From Marinihelvus sp036351115 (GTDB taxonomy: Bacteria; Pseudomonadota; Gammaproteobacteria; Xanthomonadales; SZUA-36): a DNA stretch of 64,000 nucleotides. The notes below the pieces were generated by a model. It worked only from the letters and a program-made list of their open reading frames with translations, was not told the origin of the DNA and searched no databases. The stretch lies in the NCBI GenBank assembly GCA_036351115.1, contig JAZBOL010000051.1, positions 24,058 through 88,057 of the forward strand, read 5' to 3'. This document shows, one piece after another, positions 8,485-17,121 of this stretch. The position numbers were made by a program, and so were the translations under genes. Within the stretch, counting starts at the first letter, position 1, and each line of letters begins with the position of its first letter.

Positions 8485-9994
8485 GACTGACGTCCAGGCG
8501 AAGCCCCATGACCTCCAGCTGCGCCCGCTCCCGCTCGAGGTCGGCCAGGGTCAGGGGATGCGCCATGGCCCAGCGCGGGTCGAGACTCAGCGACAGCAGG
8601 TGGCCGTCCCGCGCCAGGTGAATGTCCGGCAGGGCATCGTCGTCCCGGGTGCGGCACAGCACGCAGGCCAGGCGCAGGCAAAACAGCAGCAGGCGCAGGG
8701 GCTCGTGCAGCCGCGTGGGCAGGTTGCCCGCGTAGCGTCGGGGAATTTCCCGGCGATGATGACGCACCAGGCGCGAGAGAAACGCCTGTTCCTGCTGGGA
8801 GAAACCCGCCATGTCCGATTCCTGGACGAGGTAGCCGGAGTGCTCCTGGTAATGGCTGTGGGACACGCCGAGCCCGACCTCGTGGAGGTCCGCCGCCCAG
8901 CGCAGCAGGTCGCGGTGCGCGGAAGACAGGTCGTCGTCCGCAATCGCATCGAAGGCGGCCAGGGCCAGGCGCTGCACACGCTCCACCTGCTCCGTGCTGA
9001 CACCGTACCGGGCGCGGAACGCCTGCACGGTGGTGTCCCGGGGGTCCCGGTGCTCGAGCCGGCCCAGGAGGTCGTGCAGCAGTCCTTCACGCAGCGCATA
9101 GGGTGAAATGCGCAGCTCATCGATGCCGAGGGTGTCGAAGCAGGCGGTCAGAATGACCAGGCCGCCGGCAAAGACGGCCTGGCGCCGCTCCGACAGGCCC
9201 GGCAGGTTGACCGCGTCGATGTGCTCGAAGGCGAGCAGTTCCTCCTTGAGGCGCGCGAGAGCGTCCCGGCCGATGCGTTCTTCGCCGTAGCCGAGCCGGG
9301 CGCAGATGGAGGCCGCGGCGCGGATGGTGCCGGAGGAGCCGATGGCGCTCTCCCAGCCCCGGCGCCGGTAACGAACCTGCAGCTCCTGGAGCTCGGTCAT
9401 GACGGCCTGCTGCGCGCGGTCGAAGGCTTTCCGGGTCAGTTTCCCGTCCCCGAAATACCACTGGGTGGCGGAAACGCAGCCGAACTGGAGGCTTTCCAGT
9501 TCCAGGGGTGACAGGCCCTCGCCGATGATGAGCTCCGTGCTGCCGCCGCCGATGTCGATCACGAGGCGCCGGTCCTCATAGCCGGCCACGCCCTGGGACA
9601 CCCCCAGGTAGATCAGGCGGGCCTCTTCCCGCCCGCCGATGATGTCCACGGGACAACCCAGCGCGGTTTCCGCGACCATGAGGAAGGCGTTGGCGTTACG
9701 CATGCGCCGCAGCGTCTGCGTGCCGACGGCGCGGATGTTGGCGTTGGGAATTCCCCGCAGGCGCTGGCCGAAGCGGGCGAGGCATTCCAGGGCCCGCTCC
9801 TGCACCTCCAGGTCCAGGTAACCGCTCCGGTCGAGGCCGCCGGCGAGGCGGACCATGTCCCGGATGCGGTCGATGAAGCGCAGTTCGCCGTGCTCGCGCC
9901 GGGCCACGACCAGGTGAAAGCTGTTGCTGCCGAGATCCACGGCGGCATAGGTTTCGTCGGTTTCGGCCTGGGGCAGCGGCGCGGTCGTTGACAC
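8471..9994 (-). CDS. ppx: Exopolyphosphatase (Ppx/GppA family)
   Basis: A 507-residue ASKHA-fold phosphatase: phosphate-1 loop VDLGSNSFHLVVA near the N-terminus, phosphate-2 loop DIGGGSTELIIG at about 150, and a C-terminal HD-like helical domain (about 315-507, WAADLHEVGLGVSHSHYQEHSGYLVQ). It releases orthophosphate from the ends of polyphosphate and may hydrolyse pppGpp. The gene lies 13 bp downstream of ppk in the same direction, the usual ppk-ppx pairing, so synthesis and degradation of polyphosphate are encoded together downstream of the PhoB-controlled pstS promoter. GppA is a possible alternative name; adjacency to ppk favours Ppx. Confidence 0.93.
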   Translation of the reverse strand: MSTTAPLPQAETDETYAAVDLGSNSFHLVVARREHGELRFIDRIRDMVRLAGGLDRSGYLDLEVQERALECLARFGQRLRGIPNANIRAVGTQTLRRMRNANAFLMVAETALGCPVDIIGGREEARLIYLGVSQGVAGYEDRRLVIDIGGGSTELIIGEGLSPLELESLQFGCVSATQWYFGDGKLTRKAFDRAQQAVMTELQELQVRYRRRGWESAIGSSGTIRAAASICARLGYGEERIGRDALARLKEELLAFEHIDAVNLPGLSERRQAVFAGGLVILTACFDTLGIDELRISPYALREGLLHDLLGRLEHRDPRDTTVQAFRARYGVSTEQVERVQRLALAAFDAIADDDLSSAHRDLLRWAADLHEVGLGVSHSHYQEHSGYLVQESDMAGFSQQEQAFLSRLVRHHRREIPRRYAGNLPTRLHEPLRLLLFCLRLACVLCRTRDDDALPDIHLARDGHLLSLSLDPRWAMAHPLTLADLERERAQLEVMGLRLDVSLGLD

Positions 9995-10007
9995 GGGGGC
10001 TTCCGGT

Positions 10008-12140
10008 TTACTTGCTGATCAGCTTGCGGATGCGCTGCTGCGGATGCCGGGCGCGCCCCGCCTTTTCCGGCCCAATGAGCTCGTAGTTCCCGTCGGGCCG
10101 GAGCGCCCAGGCTTCCGCGCGGTCTTCCCAGGCGACTTCGAGGCCTTCGCGCTCGACGCGCTTGCGGACCGCGTTGTCCAGCAGGGGAAACGCGACTTCG
10201 ACGCGCTGAAACAGGTTGCGCTCCATCCAGTCAGCGCTGGAACACCAGGTCTCCGGCTGGCCGTCGTTCTCGAAGTGATAGATTCGCGCATGCTCCAGGA
10301 AGCGACCCACAATGGAGCGGACCTGGATGTTGTCCGAGATCCCGGGAATCCCCGGTCTCAGACAGCAGATGCCCCGGATCACCAGCCGGATGGGTACCCC
10401 GGCCTGGGATGCCCGGTACAGGGCCCGGATGATCTTCGGCTCCGTGAGTGCATTCATCTTCGCATCGATGCCGCTCGGTTTGCCGGCTTCCGCGTTGGCG
10501 GCTTCCCGGTCGATCTTTTTCAGCAGCTGCTTGTGCAGGGTGAACGGCGAGTTGAGGCACTGCTTCAGCTTGATCACCTTGCCCAGTCCCGACAGCTGCT
10601 GGAACAGGTTCTGCACGTCCTCGCCGATCTCGTCGTGGCAGGTCAGCAGGCCGAAATCCGTGTAGAGCTTCGCCGTGCCCGAGTGGTAGTTGCCCGTGCC
10701 CAGGTGCACGTAGCGGCGAATGCGGCCGCGCTCCCGGCGCACGATCATGAGCATCTTGGCGTGGGCCTTGTGGCCGACGATGCCGTACACCACCTGCACG
10801 CCTGCTTCCTGCAGGCGCGTGGCCAGGTTGATGTTGATGTCCTCGTCGAAGCGCGCGCGCAGTTCGACCACGGCCGTGACGTCCTTGCCGTTACGGGCCG
10901 CCTCCACGAGGTGATGTACTACCTGGGAGTCGGTGCCCGTGCGGTACAGCGTCTGCTTGATGGCCAGGACGTGGGGGTCCTTGGCGGCCTGGTCCAGCAA
11001 GTCGATGAGGGGCGAAAAGCTCTCGTACGGGTGATGGAGCAGGATGTCGTGGCGCCGGATTTCCGGGAAAAGCCGCGCCTTGCCGGCGAGGGCCCGGGGG
11101 ACCCGCGGGCGAAAGGCGGGATAGCACAGATCCGGCCGGTCGATCTGGTCGATGACCTCCGTGACCCGGTACAGGTTGACCGGCCCGTCGCAGCGATAGA
11201 CGTCCTCCGGCATCAGGTTGAAGCGGGTCGCCAGGTATTTTTCCACCGCCTGCGGGCAGCTTTGGCGGACTTCCAGGCGCACGGCCTCGGCATATCCTCG
11301 TTCCATGAGTTCCCGCTGGAGCGCGCGGGCGAGGTCTTCGATGTCCTCCTCGTCCACCAGCAGCTCCGAGTCCCGGGTGACCCGAAACTGGTGGCTGCCG
11401 ACGATCTCCATGCCGGGAAACAGCTCGTCCATGAAGGCCTGCAGGACGGAAGAGAGAAACACGAAGTCGTACGGCCCCTTCGTGTAGGACACGGGAATGC
11501 GGATCAGGCGGGGCAGGGAACGCGGCGCCCGCACCAGGGCCATGGAGCCCTCGCGGCCGAACGCGTCCTGGCCGCGGAGCTCGACCAGGAAATTCAGGCT
11601 CTTGGTCAGGATGCGCGGGAAGGGGTGTGCCGGATCGAGCCCCAGGGGGCTGAGGATCGGCAGCAGTTCGCGCTGGAAGTAGCGATGTAGCCAGCGCCGC
11701 TGTCGTTCCGTCCAGGCGGCGCTGTCCAGGAAGCGGATGCCTTCCCGGGCCAGCAGGGGTTTGAGCTCGGTGTTGTAGGTGTTGTATTGCTCGTCCGAGA
11801 GGGCGAGGGCCGATTCACGCAGCAGGGCCACGAGATTCAACGGTGTAATGCCGTCGGGCCCGGGGCTGGCCGCGCCGTGCTGAATGCGCTGCCGCAACGC
11901 CGCCATGCGAACCTCGAAAAACTCGTCCAGCAGAACCCGGGAAATGCTCAGAAACCGGAGACGTTCCAGCAAGGGGATGCGCTCATCGTGCGCCATCGCC
12001 AGCACCCGGCGCTGGAACTCCAGCAGGCTCAGTTCGCGGTTGATGTAAAGACGGGAGTCCCGGAGGTCCTCCGGTGGGGTGGCTTCCAGGTCCCGCAGGA
12101 AATCATCACCCGCGTACATGGGGATGACGTGCGGTTCCAA
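10008..12140 (-). CDS. ppk: Polyphosphate kinase 1
   Basis: A 710-residue PPK1: N-terminal helical domain (YINRELSLLEFQRRVL), middle domain, and two phospholipase-D-like catalytic domains. The phosphorylated His corresponds to that in VHLGTGNYHSGTAKLYTD, and the second catalytic His to that in FLEHARIYHFEN. The enzyme reversibly transfers the ATP gamma-phosphate onto polyphosphate. The start is a TTG at 12140, with GGAG 6 bases upstream; the first in-frame ATG (12119) has no ribosome binding site. It begins 3 bp after the pstS stop, so it belongs to the pstS transcript and should rise on phosphate starvation. Confidence 0.95.
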   Translation of the reverse strand: MEPHVIPMYAGDDFLRDLEATPPEDLRDSRLYINRELSLLEFQRRVLAMAHDERIPLLERLRFLSISRVLLDEFFEVRMAALRQRIQHGAASPGPDGITPLNLVALLRESALALSDEQYNTYNTELKPLLAREGIRFLDSAAWTERQRRWLHRYFQRELLPILSPLGLDPAHPFPRILTKSLNFLVELRGQDAFGREGSMALVRAPRSLPRLIRIPVSYTKGPYDFVFLSSVLQAFMDELFPGMEIVGSHQFRVTRDSELLVDEEDIEDLARALQRELMERGYAEAVRLEVRQSCPQAVEKYLATRFNLMPEDVYRCDGPVNLYRVTEVIDQIDRPDLCYPAFRPRVPRALAGKARLFPEIRRHDILLHHPYESFSPLIDLLDQAAKDPHVLAIKQTLYRTGTDSQVVHHLVEAARNGKDVTAVVELRARFDEDININLATRLQEAGVQVVYGIVGHKAHAKMLMIVRRERGRIRRYVHLGTGNYHSGTAKLYTDFGLLTCHDEIGEDVQNLFQQLSGLGKVIKLKQCLNSPFTLHKQLLKKIDREAANAEAGKPSGIDAKMNALTEPKIIRALYRASQAGVPIRLVIRGICCLRPGIPGISDNIQVRSIVGRFLEHARIYHFENDGQPETWCSSADWMERNLFQRVEVAFPLLDNAVRKRVEREGLEVAWEDRAEAWALRPDGNYELIGPEKAGRARHPQQRIRKLISK

Positions 12141-12143
12141 GGC

Positions 12144-13211
12144 TTACTCCTTGAGCGCCGCGACCGGGGGCGGCGGCTCGATGCGGGCCCGCTCCCGGGA
12201 GGCCACCACGGCCGGGAAGGGCACGTAACCGTCCCGCAGCACCACGGCCTGCCCCTCGCGGGACAGGGCCATGCGGACGAACTCACGCACCAGCGGCGAC
12301 ATGGGCTGGTTCGGCGGATCGTTCACGTAGATGTACAGGAAGCGCGCCATGGGATAGGCCCCGGCGATGGCGTTCTCCATGGACGGCTCGATGTACGGCT
12401 CCCCCGCTGCCCGGGCGATGGGCAGGGCGCGCACGGAAGACGTCGCATAGCCCATGCCGGAGTAGCCGATGCCATTCAGGGACGTGGCCACGGACTGCAC
12501 CACGGAGGCCGAGCCGGGCTGCTCGTTCACGGAGCTGCGGAAATCACCCCGGCACAGGGCGCGCTCCTTGAAATGGCCGTAGGTACCGGACACGGAGTTG
12601 CGCCCGTAGCGCTGGATTTCGCGGTTCGCCCAGCTGCCTTCCAGGCCGAGTTCGCCCCAGCGCTCAATCTCGCGGGCGCCGGAGCAGTTGAGGGTGGCGG
12701 AAAAAATGCCGTCCAGTTGGGCCAGCGTGAGCCCCTCGATCGGGTTGTCCTTGTGGACGAATACGGACAGGGCATCGATCGCCACCGCGTAGAGGGTCGG
12801 CGGATAGCCGAAGCGACTTTCGAAGGCCTCGATTTCCTGGTCTCGCATGAGGCGGCTCATGGGACCGATGTTGGCCGTGCCCTCGGTCAGGGCCGTGGGC
12901 GCGGTGCTCGAGCCGGCGGCCTGGATCTGCACCGTCACGTTCGGATAGAAGCGCTTGAATTCCTCGGACCACAGGGTCATGAGGTTGGCGAGCGTATCCG
13001 ACCCGGCGCTGGACAGGGTGCCGCTGACGCCGCTGACCTTTTCGTAGGGCGGCAGTTCCGGGTCCAGGCGGGTTTGTGCGGTGGCCGGGGAAGCGGCCAG
13101 GGTGAGCGCCAGGGTCGCCACCCAGGCAAACCACGAGGGCCTGCCGGAGGGATGAACTGAGCGATTCCGGCGGGCGCCTGGCCGGCCGGACTGGTGCGTG
13201 TATCGAATCAT
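12144..13211 (-). CDS. pstS: Phosphate-binding periplasmic protein PstS
   Basis: A 355-residue periplasmic binding protein. A long basic N-terminus leads into a signal peptide (FAWVATLALTLAASPATAQ). The mature part has a phosphate-loop motif SAGSDTLANL, TANIGPMSRLM, and the later NSVSGTYGHFKERAL and GYSGMGYATSSV typical of PstS. It binds orthophosphate for the Pst ABC transporter; pstC, pstA and pstB are not adjacent, unlike most pst operons. The ATG at 13211 sits only 7 bases from a -10 element, so the message is probably leaderless, and no Shine-Dalgarno sequence is visible. It is followed at once by ppk. Confidence 0.92.
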   Translation of the reverse strand: MIRYTHQSGRPGARRNRSVHPSGRPSWFAWVATLALTLAASPATAQTRLDPELPPYEKVSGVSGTLSSAGSDTLANLMTLWSEEFKRFYPNVTVQIQAAGSSTAPTALTEGTANIGPMSRLMRDQEIEAFESRFGYPPTLYAVAIDALSVFVHKDNPIEGLTLAQLDGIFSATLNCSGAREIERWGELGLEGSWANREIQRYGRNSVSGTYGHFKERALCRGDFRSSVNEQPGSASVVQSVATSLNGIGYSGMGYATSSVRALPIARAAGEPYIEPSMENAIAGAYPMARFLYIYVNDPPNQPMSPLVREFVRMALSREGQAVVLRDGYVPFPAVVASRERARIEPPPPVAALKE

Positions 13212-13218
13212 GAGATGC

Positions 13219-13252
13219 AGTATAGCGAATGCACTGGACAGTCAGTTGACAG
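13219..13252 (-). promoter_or_regulatory. PhoB-dependent promoter of pstS
   Basis: On the minus strand a Pho box reads CTGTCAA (13252-13246), spacer CTGA, CTGTCCA (13241-13235), two 7-bp direct repeats 11 bp apart as in the CTGTCAT-N4-CTGTCAC consensus. Ten bases further is a -10 TATACT (13224-13219). The box overlaps the phoR stop codon (13244-13242). Confidence 0.8.
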
Positions 13253-14555
13253 CTTTCAGTGGCGATTCGTTGATCTGTCGCGTGCGTTCCGGCGGAAACA
13301 CGCAGGTGAAGGTACTGCCCTCGCCCAGTTCGCTGTCGATCTGCAGGCGGGCGCCGTGGGCATTGAGGACGTGTTTGACGATGGACAGGCCGAGGCCGGT
13401 GCCGCCCGTGTGTCGCGAACGGTCGGAACCGACGCGGTAGAAGCGTTCCGTGAGCCGGGGGATGTCCCGGCGGGGGATGCCGATGCCCGTGTCACTGACG
13501 CTGAAGGCCGGCCCCTCGTCGGTCTGGTTCCAGGAAATCCTGATGTCGCCGCCCGCGGGCGTGTAGTGAATGGCGTTGGCAATGAGGTTTCGGAACGCAC
13601 TCTCCAGGTCTTTCTCGTTACCGAGCAGCGCGAGGCCGTTCTCGCAGCGCACCTCGATGGTGTGCCGGCCCTGGCTGATTTCCTCGGCCTGTTCACGGAG
13701 CTGGAGGAGGGTGGCGCAGATGCTGATCTCCTCGTCCGACTGGGTCTGCGATTCCGCCTGCAGGCGCGAGAGCTCCAGCAGATCGTTCAGCAGGGACTGC
13801 ATCTGCCAGCCCTGCTCCTGCATGCGCGCCAGCGCGGGACCGAACTCGTCGTCGGCATCGTCGCGCAGGGACTCGAGATAGCCGAGCAGCACCGTGAGCG
13901 GCGTGCGCAGTTCGTGGGACACGTTGGCCACGAAATCCCGGCGCACCTGTTCGAGGTTGTGGATGTCGGTGATGTCTCGCAGGATCAGCAGGCGCTGGTC
14001 CTCCCGGTAGTGCACGGCGCTCACGCTCAGGCGGCGGTTCGAGTCCCGCGGGCTGGTCATCTCGAAGGCGCTGCTGACCTGATCCTGAACCGACATCCAG
14101 TCTGCGAATTCCGGGTCACGCAGCAGGTTCGTCACCGGCTGGCCGATGTCATCCGGCGTCTTCAGCCCGAGGAGCATGCTGGCGGCCCCGTTGAACCAGG
14201 CGATCGCGTCCTGGCCGTCCAGCACCAGTAGCGAATCGGGAAAGGCGTCGGTGATGCTGCGAAACTCCCGGATGATCCGCTCATTCTTGTCGAGCTGTTC
14301 CCGGTTGCCTTTCTGAAGCTGGTGAATGCGTTCGAAGATGTCGGACCACACGCCGAGGCTCTCCGGCGGCTCCGGTTCCTCGCCGTCCAGCCAGCGGTAA
14401 AGCCGGGCCATGTTGCCCAGCAGCCAGAGGGTATAGGCGGCAAGGCCGATCAGCACCGCGGGGAGCAGGGTGCCGGTCCAGTAGCCGATGGCGACGACAG
14501 CCGCCGCGCCCATCAGCAGGCGCGCGACGTGGCGCTTCCAGGACGGGCCCCGCAT
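13242..14555 (-). CDS. phoR: Phosphate-regulon sensor histidine kinase PhoR
   Basis: A 437-residue kinase: two N-terminal hydrophobic helices (about 12-45), a linker of the PhoR type, a PAS domain (about 95-200, SITDAFPDSLLVLDGQDAIAWFNGAA), H box with VANVSHELRTPLTVLLGYLES, N box NLIANAIHYTP, G1 VSDTGIGIP and G2 TGGTGLGLSIVKHV. PhoR phosphorylates PhoB when phosphate is scarce and dephosphorylates it when the Pst/PhoU complex signals plenty. It starts 6 bp after the phoB stop, forming a phoBR operon. Its final codons overlap the PhoB box of pstS. Confidence 0.95.
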   Translation of the reverse strand: MRGPSWKRHVARLLMGAAAVVAIGYWTGTLLPAVLIGLAAYTLWLLGNMARLYRWLDGEEPEPPESLGVWSDIFERIHQLQKGNREQLDKNERIIREFRSITDAFPDSLLVLDGQDAIAWFNGAASMLLGLKTPDDIGQPVTNLLRDPEFADWMSVQDQVSSAFEMTSPRDSNRRLSVSAVHYREDQRLLILRDITDIHNLEQVRRDFVANVSHELRTPLTVLLGYLESLRDDADDEFGPALARMQEQGWQMQSLLNDLLELSRLQAESQTQSDEEISICATLLQLREQAEEISQGRHTIEVRCENGLALLGNEKDLESAFRNLIANAIHYTPAGGDIRISWNQTDEGPAFSVSDTGIGIPRRDIPRLTERFYRVGSDRSRHTGGTGLGLSIVKHVLNAHGARLQIDSELGEGSTFTCVFPPERTRQINESPLKAVN

Positions 14556-14561
14556 GGTCAG

Positions 14562-15260
14562 TCAGTCGGTGTTGAGGAAACGGTAACCGTGTCCCCGAAC
14601 CGTCTGGACATAGCCGTCCAGGCCGGCCGGCTGCAGGGCTTTCCGCAGGCGCCGGATATGAACGTCCACGGTGCGCTCCTCGAGGTAGGCGTTGGTGCCC
14701 CAGACGTGGTCGAGGAGCTGCGTGCGGCTGTAGGCGCGGCCCTGGTTGCTCATGAAAAACGCAAGCAGACGGTACTCCGTCGGCCCCATGTGCAGTTCGT
14801 CACCCTTGGCGAGCACGCGGCGGGATATGGTGTCGAGCACCAGCTCACCGGCCTTGATCTGGCCTTCTTCGTCCGCGGGGCTCGTGCGACGCAGCACCGC
14901 GTTGATCCGGGCAATCAGCTCCCGGGGGGAGAAGGGCTTGATGATGTAGTCGTCCGTGCCGGCCTCGAGACCCGCGACCTTGTCATCCTCGGTGACCTTG
15001 GCGGTCAGCATGATGATGGGGATGTCGGAGGTGACCGGTTCCTTGCGGAGCCGGCGCGTCAGTTCGATACCGCTGACACCGGGCATCATCCAGTCCATGA
15101 GGATGATGTCCGGTTTGCGGTCGCTGATGCGGGACAGCGCCTCCTTGGCATCGGCGGCGCCTTCTACGTTCATTCCCGCCCGGCGAAGGGCGAACTGAAT
15201 CATGTCCCGGATGGCCGACTCGTCGTCAACCACGAGCACCTGCGCCTCGTTCGCGTTCAT
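14562..15260 (-). CDS. phoB: Phosphate-regulon response regulator PhoB
   Basis: A 232-residue regulator: receiver domain with acidic pair VVDDE, phospho-acceptor Asp56 in ILMDWMMPG, Thr in MLTAKV and Lys in IIKPFSPRELIARI, then a winged-helix DNA-binding domain (about 130-230, GPTEYRLLAFFM, RTVDVHIRRLRKAL). I set the start at ATG 15260 (MNANEAQVLVVDD); an in-frame codon at 15323 would put the coding sequence through the Pho boxes and -10. It activates phosphate-scavenging genes by binding tandem 11-bp Pho repeats, which are seen in front of this gene and of pstS. Confidence 0.95.
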   Translation of the reverse strand: MNANEAQVLVVDDESAIRDMIQFALRRAGMNVEGAADAKEALSRISDRKPDIILMDWMMPGVSGIELTRRLRKEPVTSDIPIIMLTAKVTEDDKVAGLEAGTDDYIIKPFSPRELIARINAVLRRTSPADEEGQIKAGELVLDTISRRVLAKGDELHMGPTEYRLLAFFMSNQGRAYSRTQLLDHVWGTNAYLEERTVDVHIRRLRKALQPAGLDGYVQTVRGHGYRFLNTD

Positions 15261-15290
15261 GTCCACCCCGGTAACCTTGCTGGTACCGCC

Positions 15291-15345
15291 ATTATAGGGC
15301 CCGCCGTGACACTTTGATGACACGCCCGTGGCGGCTCTGTGACAG
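15291..15345 (-). promoter_or_regulatory. PhoB-autoregulated promoter of phoBR
   Basis: Minus strand: half-sites CTGTCAC (15345-15339), a degenerate CCGCCAC (15334-15328), GTGTCAT (15323-15317) and GTGTCAC (15312-15306), all in an 11-bp register, then a 9-base gap and a perfect -10 TATAAT (15296-15291). The last two form a near-consensus Pho box replacing a -35 element. Transcription would start near 15285, 25 bases before phoB. Confidence 0.85.
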
Positions 15346-15367
15346 TGAAACCGGGGCCTTGCGGGGA

Positions 15368-16930
15368 TCAGCCGGGCGTGGCCTCGCCGAAGTCCGCCAT
15401 GATGATCCTCATCTCGTCGAGGCGGGTGGTAATCCGGGCGCGCTGGTAGTAGTCGAGGTCGTCCCGGTCCTTGAGCATTTCCAGCTGCTGCATGGCCTCC
15501 TCGACGCTTCCGGACAGGAAGTAGGACTCGGCGAGCGCCTCGGAAGCCGTGATGTCGTCGCCGGCCAGGGCCGACGCGCGGGCATGGAGCTCGTGAAGAC
15601 GGGGATTGTCATTGCGCTCACGGAGCTGCCCGCGAAGCACCTCGGCGGCTTCGGCGGCGAGCTCCGGGTCGCGGGGGGACAGGAGCGCCTCTGCATACTG
15701 CACCGCGATGGCGTGGTTGCCCGGAAAGCCATGATGAAGATCCGCCAGGCTCGCCCGGGCCCGGTCACCTTCTCCGGTCTCCAGGTCGAGGGATGCGGCC
15801 TGCAGCAGGTACGCCAGCTTGTAGGGGTCGCTCGCCAGGAGTCGCTCCAGGAGCTGCCGGGCCTCGTCGAACTCGCGCTCACGCTGCAGCGCCACGGCGA
15901 GGCCGTACTGATGGGCGCGCAGCTGCGCGGTGCTCGAGGTCTGTTCGAGTTCGTCACGAAACCACGCGATGGCCTGCTCGGGCTGGTCCTCGAACAGGGC
16001 GCGCAGCCGTGCCTGGGCAAGATAGAAGTCGAGGCCGTCGCCCGTTTCCGGCACCGGCAGGCTGGCGGCCCGGTCCTTGGCCTCCGCGATGCGATTGGTC
16101 GTGACCGGGTGCGTGCGCAGAAACTCCGGCGGCGCCTCACCGGCGGGCCGGTTGATGCGGTTGATGCGCTCGAAAAAATCAGCCATGCCCTTCGGGTCGT
16201 AGCCCGCCTGGGACAGGGTCAGGATGCCCAGGCGGTCCGCTTCGGCCTCGTTGGCGCGAGTGAAGTTGATGAACACCTGTTGCTGCATGGCCGTGCCGCC
16301 CAGCAGCGCGCCGGTGATGGCTTCGCCGCTGCCGCCGCCGGCGAGCACCAGCGCCAGCATGCCGAGGGCGATGGGGATGGTCATATCCTGCGTGTTCTGC
16401 AGCGTGCGAAAAATATGCAGTTGCGTGACGTGGGCGATTTCATGCGCCAGCACACCGGCAACCTCGTGCTCGTCTTCGGCCGCGAGAATCAGTCCGCTGT
16501 GCAGGGCCACCACGCCGCCGGGGGCGGCGAAGGCGTTGACCCGTTTTTCGTCGAGCACCACGAAATGAAAGGGCATGGTGGGCCGGTCGCTGTGCGCGAC
16601 CAGCCGGTAGCCCATGTCCGCGAAGAAGTCGGCGATGAGCGGGTCCTCCACCATGATCTCGAATGCGCGCATCTGCATGAGGATGGCGCGTGCGTACTCG
16701 CGCTCCTCGCCGTCGGAAAGAAAGTTTTCCGCCGAGTTGCCGAGGTCCGGCAGGTCGATGCGCTGGTCCGTCGTGGTCGTGGTCGTGGACTGGGCCGGCG
16801 CCGCGCCCGGGAATGCAGCTGCGCCAAGGAAAACGGCCAGGGTTGTTGCGAACGCCGGCCATCGCCGTCGCCGGCGGTGGCTGCTGCGTCTCGGTGCGAG
16901 CGCGGAAGACAGGGGTTCACTCGGGTGCAT
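15368..16930 (-). CDS. bepA: Periplasmic M48 metalloprotease/chaperone BepA
   Basis: A 520-residue protein with a long basic N-terminus and a signal peptide ending AAPAQS. The M48 domain has the zinc motif HEIAHV (in AGVLAHEIAHVTQLH) and the downstream glutamate in RANEAEADRLGI; the C-terminal 230 residues are TPR-like helices. BepA works in the periplasm at the BAM complex, assisting LptD assembly and degrading misfolded barrels. The ATG at 16930 is preferred; a TTG at 16972 has no ribosome binding site. perM lies 2.6 kb away, and perM and bepA are neighbours in E. coli, so this is partly conserved order. It is divergent from the isocitrate dehydrogenase gene. Confidence 0.9.
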   Translation of the reverse strand: MHPSEPLSSALAPRRSSHRRRRRWPAFATTLAVFLGAAAFPGAAPAQSTTTTTTDQRIDLPDLGNSAENFLSDGEEREYARAILMQMRAFEIMVEDPLIADFFADMGYRLVAHSDRPTMPFHFVVLDEKRVNAFAAPGGVVALHSGLILAAEDEHEVAGVLAHEIAHVTQLHIFRTLQNTQDMTIPIALGMLALVLAGGGSGEAITGALLGGTAMQQQVFINFTRANEAEADRLGILTLSQAGYDPKGMADFFERINRINRPAGEAPPEFLRTHPVTTNRIAEAKDRAASLPVPETGDGLDFYLAQARLRALFEDQPEQAIAWFRDELEQTSSTAQLRAHQYGLAVALQREREFDEARQLLERLLASDPYKLAYLLQAASLDLETGEGDRARASLADLHHGFPGNHAIAVQYAEALLSPRDPELAAEAAEVLRGQLRERNDNPRLHELHARASALAGDDITASEALAESYFLSGSVEEAMQQLEMLKDRDDLDYYQRARITTRLDEMRIIMADFGEATPG

Positions 16931-17024
16931 CACGACGGTTTCGGACAACAAAAGCCGTTTCGGGTTCGGCAACCGTGCGAAGTCTAGCGCGCCGGATCGA
17001 CCCGGGCGAGTCCGACCCGTGCGC

Positions 17025-17053
17025 TGACTTCCGGTTGCCTGACCCGGTATAAT
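17025..17053 (+). promoter_or_regulatory. Candidate promoter of the isocitrate dehydrogenase gene
   Basis: A perfect -10 TATAAT at 17048-17053 with a weak -35-like TGACTT at 17025-17030 and a 17-base spacer, in the 191-bp divergent region between bepA and the isocitrate dehydrogenase gene. The predicted leader is about 60 bases. Confidence 0.4.
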
Positions 17054-17121
17054 TCACGGTTTATTCACGCGGCCCGGCAGGCCACTGGCTGCCGGGGCAC
17101 GAAATCAGGAGTTGTTCAACC

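Noticed and set aside
10044..11690. 548-codon open frame opposite ppk
   Set aside because: Val/Gln/His-rich low-complexity product, typical of the complement of a GC-rich gene; ppk is certain.
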